Assembly (NCBI GenBank): GCA_963966185.1
Contig: CAWZYM010000151.1
Coordinates: 1,328,501 to 1,392,500 of the forward strand
Direction: 5' to 3'
DNA length: 64,000 nt
Origin: Rhabditoides inermis
Taxonomy: Eukaryota; Nematoda; Chromadorea; Rhabditida; Rhabditidae
The position numbers were made by a program, and so were the translations under genes. Below are positions 38,251-50,732 of this stretch, in pieces. The stretch's first letter is position 1; every line of letters starts with the position of its first letter. Below the pieces are notes generated by a model, which searched no databases, was not told where the DNA came from, and worked only from the letters and a program-made list of their open reading frames with translations.

Positions 38251-40124
38251 CTACGAGTGGGAGAGGATCATCCAGGAGATGACGAAATAGAATAGGAAGA
38301 TAGGGTAGATGACGAGCAGACGACGCTTCTCCGACGGCTGACATCCAGCCAGGAAACCCATCGCAGCTACAATCAATTCATGAGCCAATCGCTATGGAAT
38401 TACTCATTCACTGAGATCGATCATTATTTAATCGATACTCACCAATGGTAGACCAGACGAATCCAGCCGAAGTGGCTATGAGTCTCAGCACGAACCAGAA
38501 CTTGCTCGTGCCAGTGAGAATGAACTGAAATCAAACGAGTGATACAATCATCTTCAAGGATAAAGAAAATACAGTAGTAGCAAATTGGAAAACGGTATAC
38601 GGTAACCTACAGTACCTTACACGCGACGGAAGCCATCGCGGGCGGAAGAAGACAGTAGCCTATCACGCACAGCGATTGGAAGAACGAGCTGGAATAGTTT
38701 AAAGATATGTGATGAGGACAACTTCACTCCAAAAACTTTGATTGTATTCTAATATGACCACCCACATCTGTCCTCCGAGCAGCTTGATGTTGAGGGTGAC
38801 GATGCAAGATCCAAAGAAGGTGAGTGAGAAGACCTGAGTGAACTCGGGAGATGTCATGCCGTCGCCTCCAGACTGCAGGATTCTACAATGCATAAGATGA
38901 GAGGAGAGGAGAGAGGAGAGAGGAGAGAGGAGAGAGGAGAGAGGAGAGAGGAGAGAGGAGAGAGGAGAGAGGAGAGAGGAGAGAGGAGAGAGGAGAGAGG
39001 AGAGAGTAGAGAGTAGAGAGTAGAGAGTAGAGAGTAGAGAGAGTAGAGAGTAGAGAGGAGAGAGTAGAGAGTAGAGAGTAGAGAGTAGAGAGTAGAGAGT
39101 AGAGAGTAGAGAGTAGAGAGTAGAGAGAGTAGAGAGGAGAGAGGAGAGAGGAGAGAGGAGTGAGAAGTAAGGAGTGAGGGGAGAGAAGTGAGGGGAGAAA
39201 AAAGAGCGGATATCAAAGTCCAAGTCCCAAGAAGGACATCGAGACGGGAAGACAGTTTTTAGAAATCAAAATCGATTGTGATGACTGACAGGGCGAGTGC
39301 GACGCAGATGAACAGCGGTCCCCACAGATCCCAGTCCTTGAGCAGCTGTTGTCTGTCCGCCGACGGGAAGATGACGTGCCCGAACTTCGAGCCAACAGTG
39401 ATAAGATCGCGCTTCTGAAGAAAAGCGCTGTCAGACACAGACACAGAACACTAACACTAGTGCAAAAATGCAATATCACAAGTTATAACTCTCCCTCCCT
39501 CTCCTCCTCTTCTCGCTCTCTCTCTTCCTCCCCCTCTCTCTCCACTCACCACCGTGTCCCAGACTGGCTCGTCGAGTGTGTCCAGTTCGGCGTCGAGGTC
39601 CACCTCCTGCATGGGTCCTCTCCTCGCCGGCCGCGGCTGCGCAGCCATACCTCAACAACAGCCATCGCCTTTGTGTTTCATCTTGTTGTATTCATGATAT
39701 CGGCAGTAAATCAATCAATCAATAATGTCCAGCCAACGACTCGTGTGCAACGCGTTTTCTTGTTTCAGGCAGAACCACAGATCATGTGTTTTTTCTTCAA
39801 TTAACTAAGCAACTACGCATGTTGTATTTAGTATTTTGCACTATAAAAATGTAATCACTATCATATAATGATGAAGTGATTCAATCAATCCGTCAATCAC
39901 AACACGAAGCGCATGACTCACCTCCGATGGTGCCGCTGAGCTCGGCGCGTTCCCGTCGCGCCTCCTCCTTCGCAGCAATCTCCTTCTCCAGCTGCAATCA
40001 ATCGATCAATCAATCAATCAATAAAACCGTAGTATAAACACTAAAAATGATTATCAATCAAACAAATGATAATAATAGCACATACCATGTCGATGTCGAC
40101 GGCGGCGCTGCCGAAGTGTGCCAT
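38251..40124 (-). CDS. YIPF6: YIPF6-like Golgi membrane protein (Yip1 domain)
   Basis: About eight exons encode roughly 240 aa. The soluble N-terminus includes LEKEIAAKEEARRERAEL and ends with VWDTVKRDLITVGSKFGHVI, then LLKDWDLWGPLFICVALALS, the family signature (VGKKF.HVL...LRDWDLWGPL) leading into TM1. Further TM segments are FSLTFFGSCIVTLNIKLLG, QSLCVIGYCLLPPAMASVA, FWFVLRLIATSAGFVWS and LLVIYPIFLFYFVISWMIL, five in all as expected. It functions in Golgi/ER vesicle traffic with Rab GTPases. The start at the MAHFG methionine is the first ATG found; the frame stays open further 5' (GSEQPRLHSFGDLL), so upstream exons to about 40310 are possible. A 290 bp GA-type satellite lies in one intron. 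Confidence 0.85.
38899..39190. repeat. GAGAGR satellite, about 290 bp
   Basis: Seven-base-like units GAGAGGA then GAGAGTA, in blocks that switch between the two variants and back. It lies within an intron of the YIPF6 gene. Confidence 0.95.
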
Positions 40125-40718
40125 TTCTCCGTCCGGCGAGTGTCCCAGCAAGTCACCAAAACTATGCAAGCGCGGCTGCTCTGATCCCTATGATGACATG
40201 AATATGCAAATGTAAACCGTTCGAAGTGCACACCCGCCACCACCACCCACGATCCCGATTCGCGAAAGGTCGGTTGATTAGATCAGTGAAATCACGTGTT
40301 AGTCTGGGAAATGGGAAGAAGAAACACCAAACCAAGTCAAGGAATGGTATGAATCACACGCAAGCGAAAGGGAACATCCAGCAAAGCAAGCAGGAAAGGG
40401 GCGAAGCGTGCGGACGAATATCGAGATTATACCTCTAGCTGTATCAACGAATCGTTGGCGGATGACATACAATGAGCAGCGCCCGATCCGCCCGCTACAA
40501 CAAACCGCTCGACAAATGAAAAAGAACCAAAAGAAACGCAAAAATCGCCGGAGAAAATCGATAACAGCTGAAAATGACACGTTGTTGTGCGCGCACGCAG
40601 CGGTGCTAATACACACATGAATGCGGAGTGAGATGGAGAAGGGGAGGAGAGTTTCAGTCATATTTAATTCGTTTATTTCGCACAAAACATCACTAATAAG
40701 TCAAACATCTTTATCGGT
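40125..40718. other. Intergenic, no firm exon
   Basis: A gap between the collagen stop and the YIPF6 start. A possible first exon of YIPF6 on the minus strand (about 40237-40310, reading DFTDLINRPFANRDRG) is noted but not firm. Confidence 0.3.
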
Positions 40719-42306
40719 TTATGAAAAATTCATGTCTTTGGGGTACATGTCGTCTTCCGGCATCATCACTTCGGGCAGTTCGATGGTGAGGTTGTGGCCC
40801 ATCATTCCAGAGGAACGAGGAGGGCAGAGACAGTAGAATTTGTCGTGACCTTAAATCATAGCACTGTTTTATTGTCAAAGAGTCAATAACTAACCAGTGA
40901 GCCCTGCCGGTCCAGCCTCTCCCTCGTTTCCATCGTCTCCCGGTGCTCCCGGAGCACCCGGATTGCCAGGCGCACCGCTCTTCCAACCCTAATCATTGAT
41001 TTGTGATTGATATGTATTGTTTTCACCTACCTTGAGTCCCGGTTCTCCGGGTGTGCCCGGCGGTCCCTCCACTCCCCGCTCTCCCGGTATTCCTGGCTCG
41101 CCCTTCTCACCGGGATCTCTTCCACCTATCGACATGCTCTGCCTATCTGACACTTTTCTCCACCCACCTTCTCGCAATCTTCCCGGGCTCTCCGGGCGCG
41201 CCGGGAGGTCCCTTGACTCCATCCTTTCCAGGCTCTCCCACCTTTCCCTTCTTTCCTGGCTTCGGAATGTAGACTCCCGGCTCTCCAGGGGATCCGGCCG
41301 GCCCGGGAGAACCTTTCGGACCTGAACGAAACATATATAAAACATGCTTTATTTTCATCTACTTTGAATGGAAACAGACATAATTGATTATTCATTTTTC
41401 ACATTCATACATACACCGGCAGTGAAACTGCTAGTTCGCCTTCTGCTTCTTCCCTCCCCTCACCCTTGTCTCCAGGCGGTCCGGCCTCTCCCATCGGGCA
41501 CTCCACACACTTCACCTGGGCTGATGTGGTCATTCCGTTTGTACCCGGCACACCAGGAAGACCCGGTACTGGAATGATTATGAGACTGATATCATTATTG
41601 GTAGACGAAAAGCGAAGGTGAAGAAAAAGAAAGAATTTGAGAGAAATGGCGGAGGGAATGGAGAGGGGAAAGAATATAGCTCACCCCCATCTGGCGCATC
41701 TACTCCAGGGGGTCCGGGAGGGCCGGGCGGACACGCCAGATCCACACGCAGGGGACACTGCTTCCTGAAACGAGTGCGATTTCATGTTTCACATTTTTCT
41801 CAAAGATCCTCGCTGTGCTCATTGTATGCATCAGTTCAATCAAAAGCAAAATACAAAAAGATAAGGAGTGGTCTTCTTAAAGGGAGTGTACACTCTGAAT
41901 TCCGAAGTTGAGTTAGCACCGGGATGTAAAAATATGTTGAAAACGACTCAGTTTTGTCAATACAACTATTTGCTGAAAATGTCTGCAAGTTGGTGAAAAT
42001 TGAGCGCAAAATGTATCAAAATGCAGAAATTGGTGCCAATTGGTGCCAATTTTCAATGTTCAACAGAATTTTTCACCGACTTATAGGTGTCTCCGACACA
42101 TAGTTGCATTGTCAAAAGTACATCATTTTCAACATATTTTCACATCCCGTTTCTAACTCAACTTCGAAATTCAGAGTGTACACTCCCTTTAATCCACCTC
42201 TGTCTATTGTCGAGCAGCTGTTCTGTGTCAGTGAACACGTCCCTCCCGCCGCCGGTGCGGTACACTGACGGAGTGCCGTGCACGCGCGACTTCTTTCCTG
42301 CGACTA

Positions 42307-42362
<56 letters not shown>

Positions 42363-42614
42363 ACTCTCTCACCCTTCCTCCTGCCTCCTCCCAGCCGTAC
42401 AGTGTTCACGTATCCCTCCGATCTCCTCACCCTTCCCATGTACATCAGATCATCCCACAGGAGATCCGTCTGGCTCTGTGATTAAAACCCCTTTTATCGA
42501 TCGCTACCAGATCAATACCTTGAATTCGGAAATATCTCCGAAGACTTCATCCTCGAGAGAAGAGAGGTCGGATTCGATAATGGAAAAGAGTGTACCGATC
42601 TGAAGAGAGAATAT

Positions 42615-42657
<43 letters not shown>

Positions 42658-42753
42658 GAGAGAGAAGGGAGAGAGACTCACCAGCACAACTGCAACAACG
42701 GAGCATGCTACAGCTCCTACGAACAGTCTTTCCGACGTCTTGTTGTCGTTCAT
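40719..42753 (-). CDS. Cuticle collagen
   Basis: About ten exons encode roughly 350 aa. The N-terminus has the nematode cuticle collagen membrane/signal segment ([16 protein letters not shown] then [19 protein letters not shown]), a W-containing region ([11 protein letters not shown]) and a basic stretch ([14 protein letters not shown]) that can serve as the furin-like cleavage area. Gly-X-Y blocks follow, separated by Cys clusters: [62 protein letters not shown] and [15 protein letters not shown], ending with [11 protein letters not shown] and MYPKDMNFS. It is secreted and cross-linked into the cuticle. More introns than the usual two or three are present. A TTAA MITE lies in the intron after about 42194. 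An upstream in-frame ATG at 42885 is possible but less like the family. Confidence 0.88.
41877..42192. mobile_element. TTAA-flanked MITE with about 65 bp inverted ends
   Basis: TTAA at 41877-41880 and 42189-42192 flank ends starting AGGGAGTGTACACTCTGAAT. The right end is the inverted copy, and similarity continues for about 65 bp with a handful of mismatches. The interior is AT-rich, with TTGGTGCCAA repeated. There is no ORF. It sits in an intron of the cuticle collagen gene. Long terminal inverted repeats and a TTAA target site suggest a piggyBac-related non-autonomous element. Confidence 0.8.
42612..42676. repeat. GA microsatellite in collagen intron
   Basis: GA repeat on the + strand (CT on coding strand) just after the first exon donor of the collagen gene. 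A CT array at 42310-42365 lies in another of its introns. Confidence 0.85.
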
Positions 42754-43471
42754 CACAGACTCCTGACAATTTTTTTCTATAAGTGCACGTGCCAATATGA
42801 ATGATTGATATGAAATACCTGCTCGCTGCGTAGTGCGAGATGGGGAAAGTGTTTGCAATAGGATTCTTTCCGGAGCAACATTCACGGAGAGAACATCAAT
42901 TATTCGATGGAATATCAGCTACGAGCATCTCTTGTTGTTCCGCCTTTCCCGAATCGACTTTGCGGATCTGACCAGATCTCGCGAGATTTGCGGATTGCAA
43001 CTATGAAGAATCTTGTAAATGGAAACCTTTGTAGTTCATTCAGGGTTTATGAATTATGTCGGAAACAGAAATGATCTCCATATCCATCAACACATTTCCA
43101 TCGCCATTTGTCCCTCATAAGTGGCACGAAGACGAAAACCATGTGATTAATACATGATGATACATTTCAGCCTGTTTCTAGCGACGTGTAAACACTCTCG
43201 CGACCTTTCACCACCCTCCACACGGGTTGCCTATCTAAAACGAGTGAGTGCGATCCAAGGACACAGATTCATCCACTAATGCAAACAAACAAAACCCGCA
43301 TTCGCTCTCTCATCCACTATCCATATCCACACAATGCGCGCATCCTTGAACCATCCCATCCCCCCACTTCCGGTAGTGAGTAGTGAGTGAGTGAGTGTAG
43401 TAGTCTCACCTCCTCTCACCCCACGCCCTCTCTCCACCATCTGAAACACATTCCACTTCCCGGTTCTTGCC
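42754..43471. promoter_or_regulatory. Divergent promoter region, collagen / Cys-rich secreted gene
   Basis: A 718 bp gap between a minus-strand and a plus-strand start. Both flanking products are extracellular. No coding exon is seen. A repeated GTAGTGAGTAGTGAGTGAGT tract lies at about 43372-43397. Confidence 0.35.
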
Positions 43472-46400
43472 ATGATACTACTTCTGCTACTATCACTGGT
43501 CGTCAATATACAGGTAACAGTAGTGACGTCACTAGTCAATGAATCCATGCAATCACTCAATGTTGTAGTCGCGGATTCTCATTGCTGATTTTCTAGAACC
43601 ATAGCATCTGCAGCCACTCCATTATCATTGTTCACAGGCATTTCATGTGTAGCGGTGATGTAATCGAGCAATGAATCAATCATTTATCCAGAGTCGCTAT
43701 ACTACCCTGACTATACAACAAGTGGTGTAATACATACGATTCAGTCGCAAGCGCAGTACTACTGCGCGGACCAGCTGCAGCGATGCGCGGTGGCGACTTC
43801 CCTCCTGGAACGGGAGATCATCAAGATTCAGACGGCTGCCTTCGAGTCCTGCGTGCGCCGACCCAGGTGACGATAAATCGATAAATCGATAATCAAAAAA
43901 AATTGTCAGGATTTTATGTGATTCATGTATTAATAAATAAATAAAACCATATCAGTTTATCATCATTTCAGCTGCAAGCAGGAGCGAACCATCTTCGACA
44001 GCTGCTACAGTGACGCGATCCGCGCCACCAGAGCGCCCTTCACGAACGATGAGGGTGGGTGGACAAGGGAAAACAAGCGTATGGGTATGGATAGATGTAT
44101 AACTAATTTGGATACCACAATAGCAGAAAGCAGAGAAATCGTTTTAATAAGCTCATTATTCAGATCTATTGGGTTTCATATAAATTTCTTTTAGTATTCA
44201 ATCATCAGTAATAGTACACTTGCGAATTGATATTACTGTCCAAATATCCCATCTCTGCCCCTCGAAAAAAAAACACCTTACATGACGCTTCCATGTTTCA
44301 CGCGTCCACTTTCTACCCCCCACGACTTCACTACTCCATCATGCCTCCCTGTTCCAGCCCCGGAGCTGTTCATGGCAGCTGCGGGGGACTACCGGCTGAA
44401 GCTGGACAGATGCTTCGCCGCGTCGCCCATGCCTCCCAGGGGACACAAGACGAGGGAAGATGGTGGGAATTCGAAAGCAAAAAAAAAACCAACAACAACA
44501 ACAACAACAATGTGACCGAATATGATGTGTTTGTAAAACACAATCAAGTATCATTAGATTAGTATTATGGATTAGATCAAATGAATTAATATGGCAAGCA
44601 TACTTGCAGAGGACACGATCTACACGCGCGCTCTTCTGTCGACGGACCTGTCTGACCAGCTGTGGGGCCTGCCCCCTCCGCCCTCCAACCACGAAGACCC
44701 CATCACAGTGTGCAGGGGAGAGAAGGTGATTGTGAGTGGATGAACTCCTTGTCCACAGTCCATTTCCAGGACACCACGTCTCGCATTTTCGGCGGCGGAA
44801 TCAGTAGGATCTCGGATTCCATTGACCCCGCACGGTTAGTGAAACTTATTCCTGCCGTACGCTCACAGTTGGGGAGTGGAACAGATGCCAAATGCGGTCA
44901 CAATACTCCTTTCAGTTCGAACCTGACCACCTCTTGTCTCATCGGTTCATCTGAGATGGAGTGCTATCGGGGCAGTCTGGCTGGCGATGTCAACCTGCAG
45001 AGACTCATATTCAACAGGGACTACACTATGAGAGCCTGCCTACAGAGGTATTCATATAGAAATAGAACACTATATCATTCGCCGTTCTGATTGATGCATT
45101 CGTGATACAATGTGACACATAATAATACATTTTTATTTGTTCAAAACACAGTATGATGGAGAATTATATAGCAATAGCAACGAGATCTAATGAAGCAACA
45201 ATTACATCATCGATATGGACTGAATGGAAATAATGTTCTCGACTGTCTTTCTATGGCAAGGAAACATGATCGAGTTGATTACTTCTCTTCTCAAATTTCT
45301 GAAATTATGTGTATACACACCATTTTTAGGATACATACTTGTTGAATGAGACATAGAGCAGCGGGTGTAAAAACAAATACACTATAGCTTTGGAATTTAG
45401 AAAGAAATTTGTGTACGTATAGTTTTCATAGCTGTCATGTAGATCAAAGAAAGGTGTAAAATATAAATACGATGAAGTCAGTTTATAAATCACTATCACC
45501 AGTATCTAAAATAACAACATAATTTTTTTTTGAAATTCAACGCACTTGTAATGTGACTATAAAATCCGAACCACCTCCTATACGTGTTGTTGAGCACTTC
45601 TGAAATGTTTGTTGATAAAAAAATGCGGTAAAGTTTTCTTACATGCTTTGCTATGAACACAATAATAACAACAAAACTAGCAGCTGATAAATACGTAGTA
45701 ATATGGTTAGTATACTTCAAGAGATCGTACATTAAATCAGTACAGTCTGTTTGCAAATCCATTTCCCCGAAACCATAATACCAGTAGTAATCATACAACT
45801 GAAACGATTGTTTTTTTTGTTGAATATGCAAATGTAACATTCACTTTATACGCATAGTTGCAACCCGGTAACAGATGCATAACAAAAAGTAAAACACCGA
45901 ACGAATTGACAATAATGATGTAAACCTGAAAGTTTCTTAAATTTGTTCAAAATTTTTGAAGATTTTTGAAATTCTTACGTTGATAAATCGCAAGTTGAGC
46001 ATATTCGTTATGCGAGATTTACCAAACATAGTTACAATAATCCTTTGTAGACACAAAATGTAAAAGAGAAATGTAGCAGGGTACTTTGTGGCCATGAAAA
46101 CTGCTCCAATTACCTACATTTTGATTTTTTTTTAAATTGAAATCGGAACATAAACTTCTGTACAACTAACTTCTGTACAACGATTTCCACAGAATGTAGA
46201 TGTGAGAACTGTTGACAGACCAGACAAACAATGAATGATCAAATTTGTCAATTGCGCTATTCCAATGAAAAATATCAGTCGAAAAGCAACATTCGTCCAG
46301 CGATTTTTATTTATAAAAATGGTCTAATAGATGTGTGAGTAAAATTTACCAACACATTGACTAACCAGTAGAACCGGAATGTACAACAACATTCCAAATA

Positions 46401-48953
46401 CAGATAAGCCAATGTAGACATCGCCATAAAAGTAATGGTGTCGTGGAGGGTTTTCCAGAAAATGTTTATAATATGCGTTATAGTAGAAATTTATAATCGT
46501 TTCGTTCATAATCTCAGTTCTGTAACTTTTTTTGATAATTCAAAAATATATAGAAACTCCGAATAACGTAGATACGAAAAGAAATATGATAAATCTGTGA
46601 TATATGGTCGGTTATAGTTAGAACAAAGTCACATGTCAATGAATGGAGTGAAATGGTCACACATAAGCAATTCTCTCTCAAAAAAAGAATTAATCACACA
46701 CAAATATTTTGCGGTTTCCGTGAAAACTGCGAAATAATCATTGGAACATCAAGAGGAAAGAAACATCAACAAACTGACATGCAGTAGTCAACGTTTTCTA
46801 ACGAGATACAATCCGACATCATAAATGCATAATTATGTATTAGTACCGAATACAGTATTCAGAAAACATATTACATAACCATAAATATATGAATGACCTC
46901 TGATAAAAACGTGTTTCCGTGCGGGGAAATATATCTGTCAATAGTAAATGGGTACAACATGAATGTGAAATTATTTACGTAAAGAGCAGCTGACAACACG
47001 TGTTTCCAGACAACACGTGTTTTTTGTTGAAAATATGAGGAAATATAGGTAACGAAAGACAACAATGAAATACTACAGTACCGTTGTTATTTTGCCATAT
47101 CCGTCACTTGTTGATGCGTCTACCATAACGATTTCTATACTTAGCGTCCGTCTGCAAACTCCGTGCCGCAACGCAGACATATCCCGCGTGCGAACCTGTA
47201 TCTGCGGAGTCAGGGCCGAGTTCGACAGGTGAACAGTACAGTACTCAGCAGGTGTACAGTACTACAGTACTCCTCCATCATACAGTAGTCGTTTCCAGGA
47301 ACATGCGTGCCGCCCTTCTCGACTGCGTTCATTCGAATGCCCCCGAGGAGAGAAAGGTTCATTTATAATATATTCGGTGTTTCGGGCCTGAGTAGTTAGA
47401 GTTTGAAACGTATCGTGCATGCATCTGGGTTAAAATGTAGAGTAATTTACCATTGTCGTTCTTCCAGAAGCAAAGTCAATAGGTGAAATGTAGAAACGTA
47501 GTATCCAGAAAATCTGACTTCATGTTTTCTCCAGTCGCTGGACACACTTCGGAAGGAGCAGCGTATGGATGAGGCGAGCCAGGAGGTCCATCGCCCAGCC
47601 ATTCCATTCGCGGCAGCTGTGCGAGAGGGAGCCAGGTGGGAAGGACTGTCTTCTATTATTCTCCTTCTATCCTTCTATGAAATCTTATAGACACAAAAGG
47701 TATCGTTTCGCAACATATCGTTTTGAGGGAAGGCGAAGTGCGCGCGGCCTCCTCGTCCTCCATGTCCTCTGGAAAGGAAGTATACTCGGAAGAAAGAGAG
47801 GACCCGACGAGGAAAGGATACAAGGAAGGGGACAAGAAGAACGACCAGCCAGTGGATATATGTGGGCTGAGAGAGAGAGAGAGGGAGGGAGAGCGGGAGG
47901 GAGAGAGGGAGAGAGAAAGAGGGAGGGAGGGAGAGAGGGAGAGAGAGGGACGGAGAGAGAGAGAGAGGGGGAGAGATGGTCCTCTATTCAGCCATGCAAC
48001 TGGACCCGTTCTCTCGCCACCGCGTGATGATGCCCACCAACTACCAGTCACTCAGTCCCAATGGACACATGCAGCCTGGTACGATTTTTTTTAAATAGTA
48101 AAACGTACAATGCGCTCACTAAAAACGCTCACGCAACACAAACAACACGTTTCATTTCTCATATGTTATGTGACAGGACAAACACTATACGAGTACTTCT
48201 ACAGTACTTGTAGGCGACATCATCAACGGTCGTTGCATGTGCACGTGTGCCTCGCCTTCTATGAACAGCCATATGTATGGCACGCCGACGCACCTCGGAG
48301 GAGGGGGATTCGGGTCGCCCTACTATACGGGAAGGGGCAACGGATACGACTACAATCGACACAGGCGAGTCCTTTACCTCCTCAATATACGTTTATAGCA
48401 TGTATGTTCCATAGAATATGATAGAATTGCGAATAGGTTTAGGTTCTGGTGATAATACGATTGTGTGACAAATGAAAAATGATAAAACTAAAACAAGATG
48501 AGTTACTCGTCACTACTCTCCTCTTTTTCTCGCCATCCCTTCATTGCTCCATTTTAGATACTCCTCCTCCTCGTCCTATTACCCCGACTCATATCACGGA
48601 CAGAGCTACATTCCGGTGGGCGATCAATGAATCGATAATCAATCGATCGATTGTTCAGACGGCGACGCGCACCTTCTACCAGCCGCGTGACATCTACAGA
48701 AACTTGTGGGGCGACTATAAACGAAAGGCCGACGACCCCAACGGTTTGTTTACTTGGCTTTGTTTACTTTAAATCAAATCAAATCATTTATCCGGACTAG
48801 CATCATATGATAAAGAGCTTCTAAGGAAGTAAACTTTTGTTTACCCATATTGCAGTGGCTGCCTCTAACGACCAGTCTCCGGAAGAGCAGAGGAGGGACG
48901 AGACTCCCACGCCCCACCCGGAGACCACAAGGGGATTCAGTATCAAACAGTGA
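43472..48953 (+). CDS. Secreted Cys-rich protein with Tyr/Gly/Ser-rich region
   Basis: About sixteen exons encode roughly 520 aa. The signal peptide is MILLLLLSLVVNIQ. The first two thirds contain regularly spaced cysteines in helical context: YYCADQLQRCAVATSLLE, FESCVRRPSCKQERTIFDSC, KLDRCFAASP, TVCRGEK, CLIGSSEMECYRG, TPCRNADISRVRTCICG and LLDCVHS. Later comes a charged segment (YSEEREDPTRKGYKEGDKKN), then MCTCASPSMNS and a Tyr/Ser/Gly stretch (SPYYTGRGNGYDYNRHR, YSSSSSYYPDSYHGQSYIP). It ends TRGFSIKQ. It is probably an extracellular matrix or cuticle-linked protein; no family recognised. A chemoreceptor gene lies antisense inside its 2 kb intron (about 45050-47134). One intron begins with GC (48365). 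Confidence 0.6.
45326..46509 (-). CDS. Nematode serpentine chemoreceptor nested in an intron
   Basis: Seven exons encode about 330 aa with seven hydrophobic segments. The N-terminus MNETIINFYYNAY carries a glycosylation motif and is followed by TM1 (VYIGLSVFGMLLYIPVLL). Then come FRLIFFIGIAQLTNLIIHCL, ATKYPATFLFYILCLQRIIV, VYIIIVNSFGVLLFVMHLL, TYLSAASFVVIIVFIAKH and TM7 KAIVYLFLHPLLYVSFNK, whose L.HP..Y..FNK ending is typical of Srt/Srv/Srx-type receptors. The subfamily is uncertain. Exon phases all agree. The whole gene lies on the opposite strand inside an intron of the Cys-rich secreted protein gene. Confidence 0.7.
47872..47975. repeat. GA/GGGA microsatellite in intron
   Basis: GAGAGAGAGGGAGGGAGAGC-type repeat that starts within 10 bases of the 5' splice site of an intron in the Cys-rich secreted protein gene. 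Confidence 0.85.
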
Positions 48954-49525
48954 AGATGTATATTTGATGTATTTATTCGACTTGAACCTGTAAATAAATG
49001 TTGTACGTGTGCCAGAATGGTTATGGCCGGTGGTGAGGTTGTTGGACTTCGACTCGATGCTTGTAGCAGATGTCAGTCCCACACCCACTTGTTCACCACC
49101 GATAATCAAGACGATAAAAAGAAGAAGAAACAAAAACAGCAGTTTTTCTACTGTCTTTTCAAGGGTATGTCAAATGGTGAATTATTCTTCTACAATAACC
49201 GTTATTGTCTCAACTGTAAGGGTGACCCCTAATATAACTCTAACGGCGAGCCAAACGGCGTGATCATTCTATTACAAAAGGAGATTGCAGCACTAAAACA
49301 AAAGGAAGAGTTGCAATTGCAATAAATTCTTCCAACTGTATTTCTTGTGATTGCCTCATTTTGCTCCGCGATCACATCATGATCATGGTTGCAGGGGAGG
49401 CGCGCTCCGAAACGACGTAAACAAACAAACAAACACACACAGGTGACATGGCTCGCACGCGTCTGTCACTCACTCCTCTCACCACACACCGTCGCTAGTC
49501 GCACTTCTCTATAGCCTATTGTGAA
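48954..49525. other. Intergenic between two same-strand Cys-rich genes
   Basis: AATAAA at 48993-48998 fits the polyadenylation signal of the upstream gene. No coding exon is supported. A tract of AAACAAACAAACAAAC lies at about 49420. Confidence 0.4.
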
Positions 49526-50416
49526 ATGTTTCTTATTCCACTGTTTCTTCCACTTTTCGTATGTGCTAGATCGGATCCCAAGGCCAAGGATAGGCAGGAG
49601 GAGAAGCGAGTGAGTATTCTCTTGTTGAGATAAAAGTTTTCAGGATTAGCTGCAGTGTTTTATACTAATTATATTTAAATGCATCTGTGAAAACAACACT
49701 GTACAATCATAAATCATTTATAGATTCTCATGTGGCGTTTCCTCGATCAGCAATTGGAAAACGAGACCGATATCGATACGCTGAGCAAATCTGTGAGTTT
49801 TTTAACAGATATTTTTGGTTGATAGTTCAAAAAAAAAACAAGTTTTCAGCTAGATGACTGGCACGACTACTACCGCCAGCCAGCATACTCGGAGTACTAC
49901 GGTGGCGGATACGGTAGCTACAGTACTCCCAGCTACAGTGGCTACGGTAGCTCGGACCACCGCAGCTATCCCTACACGAGTGTGAGGAGCTATCGGACGC
50001 CCAGTCTATCGGAGGTGCGTCATAGATGATTGTGATAATTATTTTATAATCATATCACTCATCGTATCGCTCATAATCGCTTTTATCACTCATAATCATT
50101 GATTATATAATAATATAATTTTTCTCAAACATGGGAGCTACATATGATTATATTATTTCCCTCAAACAACCCCATAAGTAGCTAAATGTTTGATACAGAT
50201 AGTCTAGGGTCAGCTCCATAATCACCGCACTGTACAATTCCTTTTGTCTTACTGTGTCTTTATAATCTCTTGGCAGATAAAGATTATTATTATGTCAGGT
50301 AGGTGCGTACATCGGTCGTCTGATGAACTGCGGAGACGCGGGGTGGTGCGCGTTCCGATGGTCAGTTTGTATCGACAAAATTCAGACAGAATTTGCAAAA
50401 ATATATTTGAAGCTAA

Positions 50417-50453
<37 letters not shown>

Positions 50454-50700
50454 TACATTAAACTGTCATTGTCGAAACATTACATATACTTTGAATGAAG
50501 GCTCTGTGCGATTTTAAATAAACAAAAATTCTGAAACATTTGTTTTAGTTGTCCATCGACGTATCCCGTCGCGCCCGCCAAGACATACAAGTACTCACAC
50601 TCACCCACACGACCCGAGCCGGAGGTGCGCCATCTCTCTCTTTCTTTCTCTCTCTCTCTCTCTCTCCATCTCTCCATCTCTCTCTCTCTCTCTCTCTCAT

Positions 50701-50732
<32 letters not shown>

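Noticed and set aside
46871..47065. Hydrophobic minus-strand ORF upstream of the nested chemoreceptor
   Set aside because: It resembles a TM fragment but has no consistent splice partner; at most a receptor pseudogene remnant.
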